The notes below the pieces were generated by a model. It had not been told where the DNA came from. It worked only from the letters and a program-made list of their open reading frames with translations, and made no database searches. This document shows, one piece after another, positions 5,232 through 12,048 of a stretch of DNA of 20,336 nt. How positions within the stretch are numbered: position 1 is the first letter of the stretch; each line of letters begins with the position of its first letter. This DNA is from Clostridia bacterium (GTDB lineage: Bacteria > Bacillota_A > Clostridia > Oscillospirales > CAG-272). A program made the translations under genes and the position numbers. Location of the stretch: positions 1 through 20,336 of the forward strand of contig JAFVYX010000030.1 in NCBI GenBank assembly GCA_017500625.1. The letters are read 5' to 3'.

Positions 5232-6741
5232 AGGTGTCCTCCCCCCCGACTATGGGCAGCGCCACCTCGGTGGTGCCATCGTCCTGCGGAGAGTCAAAGA
5301 GACGACCGCCGATCACACCCGCGAGAAGAATGACGGTCAGAATGAGAGCGCCGATGAGAGCCACGGCGCGCAGAAGGCCCGTCTCCTCCGAAAGGAGCGA
5401 GCGGAGGCGCCCTCCCTTGCCGCCCTCGGTCGTGGGGCCGTCGGGGGTAGGGGCGTCGGGCTCGGCCGCCGCGGTGGCTGAGGGCTCGCTCGGGGCGGGC
5501 TCGGGCTCGCGGTGACGGGTAAAGAGGATCGGCTCGGTGATCGGGGCCTCGGCGGTGGGGGGAGTAACGCGCTCCTCCTTATAGGGCGAGAGCATAATGT
5601 CCACCGTATCCTCGGCGGTAAAGGCGTCAAGAAGGCGGCCGCGCTTCTCGGGCATCGAGGGCGCAGGAGCGGCGGGCGGCGGTGTCACGGGCGCGGCGGC
5701 GGGAGTGGCCGCGGGGGTGGCGGGAGCGGCCGTGGGGGTGGCGGTCTCCTCGCGCTCGGCGACAAGCTCGATCTCACCCGTGGGCGCCTCGCTCTTCGGC
5801 AGGTGGCGGCGGTTCTGAACGTACTTCGGCAGGGGGGCGGTGCGCTCGTCAAAGCGCTCAGCCACGCGGCGGTAGGCATCGGCCTCCTCGCGCAGGGGCT
5901 TGACGCGACCCGACAGCACCTCCTCGGGCAGGCGGTCGAGCATTCGGATCATTTCGGCGGCGCTGTCAAAGCGGGCGGCGGGATCCTTCTCGAGCGCGCA
6001 GAGAACGATCTTCTCGAGGGCGGTCGGGATCTGCGGATTGCGGTAGGAGGGCGGCTCGGGACGGGCGGTGACGTGCATCATGGCGATATCGGCGGGGCGC
6101 TCGGCGATGAAGGGGCGGCGCCCCGTCAGCATCTCGTAAAGCACGACACCGAGCGAATAGAGGTCGCTCCGCTCGTCCACGGCGCCGCCCTTGGCCTGCT
6201 CGGGGCTGACGTAATGCACTGTGCCCATCGTGCGGTCGGGGAGAAGAAAGCTGTCACGGTCGGAAAAGCGAGCGATGCCAAAGTCGGTGACCTTGATGCG
6301 CCCCTCGGTGGTGATGAGGATATTCCCCGGCTTGATATCGCGGTGGACGATGCCGCGGCTGTGCGCGGCGTGCAGGGCGTGAAGCACCTGGTGTGCGCAG
6401 TTCACGCTCTCCTTGACCGAGAGATGGCCGTGGTGATCGATGTACTCGCGGAGCGTGATGCCGCAGACGTATTCCATAACGACGTACTTTTCACCCTCAA
6501 GGTCAAGAACGTCGTACACCCCGACGACGTTGGGGTGGGAAAGGACGGCGGCGGCGCGCGCCTCGGTCATAAAGTTGCGCGTCCCTCCTGCGGTGGCGCT
6601 GATGACCTTGATGGCCACCGTACGGTTCATCAGGGTATCGCGGGCGCGGTACACCCCGGCGGAGCCGCCGCTGCCGAGAAGGCCCGTGACGGTATAGTGC
6701 CCCGCGATGGTGGTGCCGGGCTGATAACGGCTTTGCGACAT
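5221..6741 (-). CDS. Membrane-anchored Ser/Thr protein kinase of the PrkC/PknB type, without PASTA domains
   Basis: This is a 506-residue Hanks-type kinase. The catalytic domain (about residues 14-270) has the glycine loop GSGGSAG (23-29), ATP lysine K45, Glu60, HRDIKPGN with Asp135, DFG with Asp153, and GTVHYVSPEQ. A long Pro/Ala/Glu-rich linker (about 275-450) leads to one transmembrane helix at about 457-477. Only about 24 residues lie outside the cell. PrkC and PknB normally carry several extracellular PASTA repeats that sense cell-wall muropeptides; none are present. ATG at 6741 is chosen because AAAAGGAG lies 7 nt upstream. A longer frame to 6828 would run into the phosphatase gene and adds unrelated residues. 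It lies between its phosphatase and rsgA, the PrkC locus order. Its signal input must differ from that of PASTA kinases. Confidence 0.93.
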   Translation of the reverse strand: MSQSRYQPGTTIAGHYTVTGLLGSGGSAGVYRARDTLMNRTVAIKVISATAGGTRNFMTEARAAAVLSHPNVVGVYDVLDLEGEKYVVMEYVCGITLREYIDHHGHLSVKESVNCAHQVLHALHAAHSRGIVHRDIKPGNILITTEGRIKVTDFGIARFSDRDSFLLPDRTMGTVHYVSPEQAKGGAVDERSDLYSLGVVLYEMLTGRRPFIAERPADIAMMHVTARPEPPSYRNPQIPTALEKIVLCALEKDPAARFDSAAEMIRMLDRLPEEVLSGRVKPLREEADAYRRVAERFDERTAPLPKYVQNRRHLPKSEAPTGEIELVAEREETATPTAAPATPAATPAAAPVTPPPAAPAPSMPEKRGRLLDAFTAEDTVDIMLSPYKEERVTPPTAEAPITEPILFTRHREPEPAPSEPSATAAAEPDAPTPDGPTTEGGKGGRLRSLLSEETGLLRAVALIGALILTVILLAGVIGGRLFDSPQDDGTTEVALPIVGGEDTYAF

Positions 6742-6766
6742 AGCGTTCTCCTTTTCTTCGTCTTTT

Positions 6767-7492
6767 TCATATCCGCACAAGGGCGGCGGTGATGTTATCG
6801 GTGCCGCCCTTTTCGTTGGCGGCGGCAATGAGATAGCCGACGGTGGCGGCGGTGCCCAGCTGCTGGGAAAGGATCCGCGAGAGGAAGGCGTCCCCCGTCA
6901 TACCGTAGAGGCCGTCCGAGCAAAGAAGGTAGGCGTCTCCTCGCGCGGCTTCGTGGCGGACGACCGTAAGAGGGCCGTCCCCCACCGCGCCGAGGGCGCG
7001 GGTGATGACGTGGCGCTTCGGGTGGTGCAGGGCCTCCTCGGGAAAGATGAGCCCGCGGTCGATGAGCTCCTGCACGTAGGAATCGTCTCTTGTAAGGCGA
7101 GAAAGCTCACCGAGGCGGTGGCGGTAGATGCGGCTGTCACCCACGTTCAGGGTGAGGGCAACCGTGGGAAAGAGCAAAAGGGCGGTGACGGTGGTGCCCA
7201 TACCGCGCCCGTCGGCGGCGGTCTCGGCAAGAGCCGCGATGCGGCGGTCGGCCAGGCGCGCGGCGGTGACGAGCCGCTCGGCCGCCGTGTCGGGCGTCAG
7301 GACGGGGACGGCGGAAAAGCTCTCGGCAAAGGCATCGCGCGCGGTTTCGGCAGCGAGATCGCCATCGGCGTGACCGCCCATACCGTCAAAAACGGCGACA
7401 AGGAGCGCGCCGCCCGAAAGCGGCAGGGTGAGATAGCGGTCCTGATTGCGCGGACGCACAAGGCCGCGGTCGGTGTTGGCAAAATACTGCAT
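6767..7492 (-). CDS. prpC: PP2C-family Ser/Thr protein phosphatase (PrpC/Stp)
   Basis: This 241-residue bacterial PP2C phosphatase is of the usual length. Metal-binding motifs are intact: RNQDRY with Asp18, VFDGMGGHADGD with Asp36 and Gly37, a C-terminal LCSDGLYG, and TDNITAAL with Asp232. GMGTTVTAL and NVGDSRIYRH are further PP2C signatures. It should remove phosphate from the adjacent kinase and its targets in the cytoplasm. ATG at 7490-7492 shares one nucleotide with the rlmN stop (TGATG), and AAGGAG lies 5 nt upstream. It ends 25 bp before the kinase start. Kinase and phosphatase are thus co-transcribed, the normal arrangement in Firmicutes. Confidence 0.96.
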   Translation of the reverse strand: MQYFANTDRGLVRPRNQDRYLTLPLSGGALLVAVFDGMGGHADGDLAAETARDAFAESFSAVPVLTPDTAAERLVTAARLADRRIAALAETAADGRGMGTTVTALLLFPTVALTLNVGDSRIYRHRLGELSRLTRDDSYVQELIDRGLIFPEEALHHPKRHVITRALGAVGDGPLTVVRHEAARGDAYLLCSDGLYGMTGDAFLSRILSQQLGTAATVGYLIAAANEKGGTDNITAALVRI

Positions 7493-8538
7493 CAGGACTC
7501 CTTCTGCGCGTGGGCGCGGCGGAGCTGACCGCAGGCGGCGTTGACGTCGCTACCGAGGCGGCGGCGCACCGTGGCGTTGATCCCGAGGCGTGCAAGGCGC
7601 TCGGCAAAGGCGTTGGCGTCCTTGACCGAGGTGCCGCGAAAGCCCGTCTCCTTGACGGCGTTGACGCGAATGAGATTGACGTGGACGGGGGAGCCGTCCG
7701 CTCCTATGGTGGTGTGGAGCAGATGAGCGAGGCGCTCGGCCTCGGCGGCGGTATCGTTCTTCCCCGCGATGAGGGCGTACTCAAACGAGATGCGGCGCCC
7801 CGTCTTGGCGAAATAGTCGGTGCAGGCCGCCATCAGCTCGGCAATGGGATAACGGCGGTTGACGGGCATGATCTCACTTCTCTGCTCGTCGGTCGGGGCG
7901 TGAAGCGAGATCGACAGCGTGATCGGCAGATCGACCTCAGCGAGGCGGCGAATGCCGTCGGCAAGGCCGCAGGTCGAGAGCGAGATGTGGCGATAGCCGA
8001 CGTTCACGCCGTCCTTGTGGTTGACAAGCCGTAAAAAGCGCACGACGTTATCGAAGTTATCGAGGGGCTCTCCGATGCCCATCATGACGATGCCGCCCAC
8101 CCGCTCGCCCGAATCGCGCGCGGCCATAATGACCTGGCCGAGCATCTCCGAGGGAAGGAGATCGCGCACCTTGCCTCCGATCGTGGAGGCGCAGAAGCGG
8201 CAGCCCATACGGCAGCCGACCTGGCAGGAGATGCAGAGGGTGTTGCCGTGGCGGTATTTCATCAGAACGCTCTCAATGCACTCGCCGTCGTGGAGGCGGA
8301 ACAGGTACTTGACCGTACCGTCCACGGCCGAGGTGAGCTTCTGCTCGATGCTCGGCAGGGCAAAGAGACACTCGGCCGAGAGGCGCTCACGCAGGGGCTT
8401 TGGCAGCGTGGTCATAGCGGCGGGCGGGGTGCCCTGCATCGCGTGGCCGAAGATCTGACGGGCGCGGAAGGCGGGCTCGCCCCACGCCGCCATCAGCTCC
8501 GAAAGCTCGGCGGGCATCATCGAAAGAAGGTCGTGCAT
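7492..8538 (-). CDS. rlmN: Dual-specificity 23S rRNA (A2503) / tRNA (A37) C2-methyltransferase RlmN
   Basis: RlmN is a radical-SAM enzyme that methylates C2 of A2503 in 23S rRNA and of A37 in some tRNAs. At 348 residues the length is typical. The iron-sulfur motif CRMGCRFC supplies Cys109, Cys113 and Cys116. Cys102, seven residues before the cluster, matches E. coli Cys118, and Cys336 in the tail (NAACGQL) matches the methyl-carrying Cys355. Further family motifs are GIGEPLDNFDNV and SLHAPTDEQR. ATG at 8536-8538 follows CAGGAGAA at about 8 nt. The gap to the rsmB stop is 2 bp and the phosphatase start overlaps by 1 nt. Presence of the second Cys pair and the housekeeping locus argue for RlmN rather than Cfr. 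Confidence 0.97.
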   Translation of the reverse strand: MHDLLSMMPAELSELMAAWGEPAFRARQIFGHAMQGTPPAAMTTLPKPLRERLSAECLFALPSIEQKLTSAVDGTVKYLFRLHDGECIESVLMKYRHGNTLCISCQVGCRMGCRFCASTIGGKVRDLLPSEMLGQVIMAARDSGERVGGIVMMGIGEPLDNFDNVVRFLRLVNHKDGVNVGYRHISLSTCGLADGIRRLAEVDLPITLSISLHAPTDEQRSEIMPVNRRYPIAELMAACTDYFAKTGRRISFEYALIAGKNDTAAEAERLAHLLHTTIGADGSPVHVNLIRVNAVKETGFRGTSVKDANAFAERLARLGINATVRRRLGSDVNAACGQLRRAHAQKES

Positions 8539-8540
8539 AG

Positions 8541-9872
8541 TTATGTTCTCCTGAGCTTGGCCATAAAAAATCCGTCGGTGCCCGTACGGTGGGGCCAGAG
8601 GGTGAGCATGCCGCCCTCCGACGACAAGGGGCCAAGGGTAAAGTCCTCAGCGGTGAATTCGGGGTGGGTAGCGAGAAAGGCGCGGACGGCACTCTCGTTC
8701 TCCTCCTCGGTGAGGGTGCAGGTGGAAAAGACCATCACGCCCCCCGTGCGGAGCGCCGCGGCGGCGGCATCAAGGATCCGCGCGGAGAGGGCCGCCAGCT
8801 CCCCGACCGACGAGAGCGGACGGTAACGGAGATCGGGCTTTTTGGCGATAACGCCGAGCCCCGAGCAGGGCACGTCGCAGATCACACGGTCGCACGCTCC
8901 GAAAAGCGCGGCGTCGGGCAGAGAGGCATCGCGCTCCTCCACCGTGAGCGAGGAAAGGCCGAGGCGGGCGGCCCCCTCACGAATGAGGGGGAGCTTGGCG
9001 GCACGCAGGTCGCGTGAGATCACGCGGCCCGTATCGTTCATGGCGATCGCGGCACCGAAGGACTTGCCGCCGGGGCAGGCACAGACGTCCAGCACCGTGT
9101 CGTCGGGGTGGGGATCGAGAAGGAGCGTTGTCAGCTGAGAGGCGGTGTCCTGGACGAAGAACTCGCCCTCAAGAAAGCCGGGGAGGGCGGGAACCGAGGC
9201 GGCACCGTCAAGGAGCAGTCCGCAGGGGGAGAGGGGATCGGGGCGGACGGCATGGCCCGCAGACGCAAGGCGAGAAAGAAGCGCCTCGCGCGTGGTCCTC
9301 TGCGTATTGACGCGCAGGCCGAGAGGGGGGCGCGTGTTGAAGGCCGACAAGAGGGCGGGCAGGGCCTCCTTGCCGAGGCGGCCCGCAAAATATTTGACAG
9401 TCGGGAGCGGGATCGACTCCGAGACCGAGAGATAGCGAAGGGGGTCGCGCGACTCCGAGGGCAGGAGCGACTGCGGGGGGCGATCGGCGGCGGCGCGCAG
9501 GGCGGCGTTCAGAAGCGCACGCTCTCCGCGGTCACGACCGAGCGCCACGCTCTCTGAGACGGCGGCGTGCGGGGGCACCGAGGGCATATAAAAAAGCTGA
9601 TAGAGCCCCAGGCGCAGAACGGCACGGGTATGCGGGGTGAGAGACTCGGGCGAGCGGGCGGTCAGCACACCGATCGCATAATCGAGGCGCAGGCGGCGCT
9701 CCACGGTACCGTAGAAAAGGGCGGTCATGAAGGCGCGCTCGCGCGGAGGCATCGCCGCAAGGCGCTCGGCGTCCGCCGTGAGATTGGCGTAGCCCCCCTC
9801 CGCCTCCTGCCGCAGAAGGAGCGAGAGGGCGCCGCGACGGGCCGTGTCAGTCACGCCGACGGCCGGCGGCAT
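8541..9872 (-). CDS. rsmB: 16S rRNA (cytosine-967-C5)-methyltransferase RsmB
   Basis: RsmB methylates C967 of 16S rRNA using SAM. The 443-residue product shows the N-terminal NusB-like RNA-binding domain (about residues 1-135). The RsmB/NOP methyltransferase domain follows, with SAM motif DVCACPGGKS, DVPCSGLG (Cys336) and the catalytic STCTLTEEEN (Cys385). This two-domain layout separates it from shorter RsmF-type enzymes. The ATG at 9870-9872 overlaps the zinc peptidase stop by 26 nt and has no clear Shine-Dalgarno site. A GTG at 9852-9854 (removing six residues) is an alternative but also lacks one. Translation probably depends on coupling to the upstream gene. rlmN follows after 2 bp. Confidence 0.95.
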   Translation of the reverse strand: MPPAVGVTDTARRGALSLLLRQEAEGGYANLTADAERLAAMPPRERAFMTALFYGTVERRLRLDYAIGVLTARSPESLTPHTRAVLRLGLYQLFYMPSVPPHAAVSESVALGRDRGERALLNAALRAAADRPPQSLLPSESRDPLRYLSVSESIPLPTVKYFAGRLGKEALPALLSAFNTRPPLGLRVNTQRTTREALLSRLASAGHAVRPDPLSPCGLLLDGAASVPALPGFLEGEFFVQDTASQLTTLLLDPHPDDTVLDVCACPGGKSFGAAIAMNDTGRVISRDLRAAKLPLIREGAARLGLSSLTVEERDASLPDAALFGACDRVICDVPCSGLGVIAKKPDLRYRPLSSVGELAALSARILDAAAAALRTGGVMVFSTCTLTEEENESAVRAFLATHPEFTAEDFTLGPLSSEGGMLTLWPHRTGTDGFFMAKLRRT

Positions 9873-10557
9873 TGCCGATGATGAGAAGGAGGCGCAAGAT
9901 CTGCGCGAGCGAAACGGTGAGGGCGGCCACGTAGGTCATGGCGGCGGCCGTCAGCACACGGCGAGCGCCGCGCTCCTCGGCGGGGGTGAAGTAGCCCGAG
10001 GACGAGAGGGCGGCCATCGCACGGCGCGAGGCGTTGAACTCGACGGGCAGGGTGACGAGCTGGAAAAGGGCGGTCAGCGCAAAGAGAAGCACGCCCGCAT
10101 AGGCGACGTAAACGAAGATCTCGGCGAGGAAGATCAGCACGATGCCGATGAGAATGAGCCACATACCAACCGAGGAGCCGACGTTGGTCACGGGAACAAG
10201 CGCCATACGGAGCCGCGCGGGAGCGTACTCCTCGGCGTGCTGGACGGCGTGGCCCGCCTCGTGCGCGGCAACACCGCAGGCGGCGGCGTTGCGGCCGCTG
10301 TACACGGCGCCCGAGAGATAGACGGTGTCGGTGCGGGGATCGTAATGGTCGGTCAGCGTCCCCTCAACGGTCTCGATGCGGACGTGGGTGAGGCCGTGGG
10401 AATCGAGGACCATACGCGCCGCCTCGGCGCCCGAGATGCCGTTCGAGATGTCCATACGCTCGTACTTTGCGTAGGTCGATCTCACCATATACGAGGCGTA
10501 CAGCGCGAGCAGCACGAAGGGCAGGACGATGATGAGGTAATAGACGTCAAAAAACAT
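9847..10557 (-). CDS. YugP-like membrane zinc metallopeptidase
   Basis: The 236-residue product belongs to the neutral zinc metallopeptidase family that includes Bacillus YugP. It has an N-terminal membrane helix (residues 5-24), the zinc motif HEAGH (His99, Glu100, His103) preceded by CGVAA, and a candidate third ligand Glu173 in PVEFNASRRA. Two more hydrophobic segments lie at about 130-170, with another near the C terminus (about 205-228). It should be an integral membrane protease with a cytoplasm-facing or membrane-edge active site; substrates are not known. ATG at 10555-10557 follows AGAAGGAG at about 8 nt. It sits between fmt and rsmB, a place where related Clostridia often carry it but Bacillus does not. 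Confidence 0.92.
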   Translation of the reverse strand: MFFDVYYLIIVLPFVLLALYASYMVRSTYAKYERMDISNGISGAEAARMVLDSHGLTHVRIETVEGTLTDHYDPRTDTVYLSGAVYSGRNAAACGVAAHEAGHAVQHAEEYAPARLRMALVPVTNVGSSVGMWLILIGIVLIFLAEIFVYVAYAGVLLFALTALFQLVTLPVEFNASRRAMAALSSSGYFTPAEERGARRVLTAAAMTYVAALTVSLAQILRLLLIIGNAAGRRRD

Positions 10558-10584
10558 AGGTTTTTCTCCTTCTATGAGGTTTCG

Positions 10585-11562
10585 TTATTTTCCGAGGATC
10601 TCGCCGAGGCGGATCTTTCGGCCGCGGACGAGGTCAGCGGCGGTCTGCTCGCCGCGCCCCTCGGGCTTGACGCGCAGAAGAAGGATCGTGCCGTCACCCG
10701 TGGCAACGGTAACGGCGCCCTCACCACGGTCGGAAAGAGCCAGAACGGTGCCGGGGACGGCGGCCGTCTTGCGGGGGGCGGGATAGACGCCGTACCGATC
10801 GGCGCCCTCCCCCGCGGCGGCGCGGACGATCTTAAGGCCGACACCGTCCTCGGTGTGCGTGGTGGCAAGGGGCATGGGCGAAAGGCCGCGGATCCTGGCG
10901 AGGATCTCGGCACTCGGGCGTGAGAAGTCGATGACCGCGTCCTCCTTGGTGATCTTTTCGGCGTAGGTGGCCCCCTCCTCGGCCTGGGGAATGCGGGGAG
11001 CGGTGCCCTCGGCGAGGGCATCGAGGGCGGCGACAAGCAGAGGCCCGCCGATGGCGGCCGAGCGGTCGTGCACCGTACCGAAATCGTCGTCGGGGCCGAT
11101 CGCAAAGCGCTCGGTGGAGAGGATATCGCCCGTATCGAGCCCCTCGGCCATATACATCACGGTGACGCCCGTCTCACGCTCGCCCGCCATAATGGCGCGC
11201 TGCATCGGGGCGGCGCCGCGGTAGCGCGGCAGGAGCGAGACGTGCAGATTGAGACAGCCGTAGCGCGGATAGTCGAGAAGATAGCGCGGCAGGATCTTGC
11301 CGTACGCCACGACCACCACGGCCTCGGGCTTCACCTCCTCAAGGAGAGGAAGAAGCGCCCCGTCACGGAGCGTTTCGGGCTGGTGGACGGGGATCCCCAG
11401 CGCCTCGGCGCGCACCTTGACGGGCGGCGGCGTCAGCACGTAGCGGCGGCCCTTGGGCTTATCGGGCTGGCAGACCACGGCCGCAACGGTATGGTGCGAG
11501 GCGGCCAGCGCCGAAAGGCACTCGGCGGCGATGTCGGGCGTGCCCATAAAGAGAAGCTTCAT
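10585..11562 (-). CDS. fmt: Methionyl-tRNA formyltransferase
   Basis: Fmt formylates Met-tRNA(fMet) with 10-formyl-tetrahydrofolate for translation initiation. The 325 residues cover both the formyltransferase domain (1 to about 200) and the C-terminal OB-like domain. Catalytic residues Asn105 and His107 (LNLHVSLLPRYRGAAP) and Asp143 (GLDTGD) are in place, and MGTPD opens the Rossmann-like fold. The ATG at 11560-11562 overlaps the def stop by 4 nt (ATGA), the usual def-fmt coupling. The stop is 27 bp before the zinc peptidase start. Confidence 0.97.
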   Translation of the reverse strand: MKLLFMGTPDIAAECLSALAASHHTVAAVVCQPDKPKGRRYVLTPPPVKVRAEALGIPVHQPETLRDGALLPLLEEVKPEAVVVVAYGKILPRYLLDYPRYGCLNLHVSLLPRYRGAAPMQRAIMAGERETGVTVMYMAEGLDTGDILSTERFAIGPDDDFGTVHDRSAAIGGPLLVAALDALAEGTAPRIPQAEEGATYAEKITKEDAVIDFSRPSAEILARIRGLSPMPLATTHTEDGVGLKIVRAAAGEGADRYGVYPAPRKTAAVPGTVLALSDRGEGAVTVATGDGTILLLRVKPEGRGEQTAADLVRGRKIRLGEILGK

Positions 11563-12035
11563 TCGTCCACCTCGACCTCGTCTCTGCCAAGACGGCGGAT
11601 CATACCGTCGGTGAAAAGGACACCGTCAAGATGATCGAGCTCGTGGCAGAAGGCACGGGCGAGAAGCCCCTTGCCCGTATACTCCACCTCGTTCCCGTGG
11701 CGGTCGAGGGCGCGCACCGTGACCGCCTTCGGGCGGCGGGTGATGCCGTAAACGCCGGGGATCGAGAGGCAGCCCTCGCTCTCCTCCTGCGTGCCCGCAC
11801 GGGCGACGATGCGGGGATTGATGAGCTCATAGAGCTTTCCTTCCTCGTCCTCAATGACGACTAAGCGGCGCAAAACCCCCACCTGGACAGCGGCAAGGCC
11901 ACAGCCCTTGGCGGCGTGCATCGTTTCCACCATGTCGTCAAGAAGCGTGAGAATGCGGGGGGTGATCTCCTCCACGGGGCGGCTCGTTTTCCGAAGGATC
12001 GGATCGCCCTCCTTTACAATATTCAAAACAGCCAT
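11559..12035 (-). CDS. def: Peptide deformylase
   Basis: Def removes the N-formyl group from new proteins and is the functional counterpart of the adjacent fmt. At 158 residues it has all three metal/catalytic motifs: GCGLAAVQVG (44-53), EGCLSIP with Cys89, and HELDHLDG with His131, Glu132 and His135. ATG at 12033-12035 follows a near-perfect AAGGAGG at 6 nt. The priA stop lies 13 bp upstream, so this Shine-Dalgarno site overlaps the end of priA. Confidence 0.97.
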   Translation of the reverse strand: MAVLNIVKEGDPILRKTSRPVEEITPRILTLLDDMVETMHAAKGCGLAAVQVGVLRRLVVIEDEEGKLYELINPRIVARAGTQEESEGCLSIPGVYGITRRPKAVTVRALDRHGNEVEYTGKGLLARAFCHELDHLDGVLFTDGMIRRLGRDEVEVDE

Positions 12036-12048
12036 AAGTCCTCCTTAC

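Noticed and set aside
5650..5760. Apparent short tandem repeat in the kinase gene
   Set aside because: It encodes a Pro/Ala/Thr-rich linker; the DNA periodicity follows from the low-complexity protein and is not a separate repeat element.
5512..6792. Long plus-strand open frame (426 codons) opposite the Ser/Thr kinase
   Set aside because: Antisense shadow; Gly/His/Arg-rich low-information product, while the minus strand encodes an intact kinase.
6742..6828. Upstream extension of the kinase reading frame
   Set aside because: It runs through the end of the phosphatase gene; the ATG at 6741 has an ideal AAAAGGAG site and the family N terminus.
9844..10923. 359-codon plus-strand frame opposite the zinc peptidase and fmt
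   Set aside because: Antisense shadow of two conserved genes with overlapping coverage.
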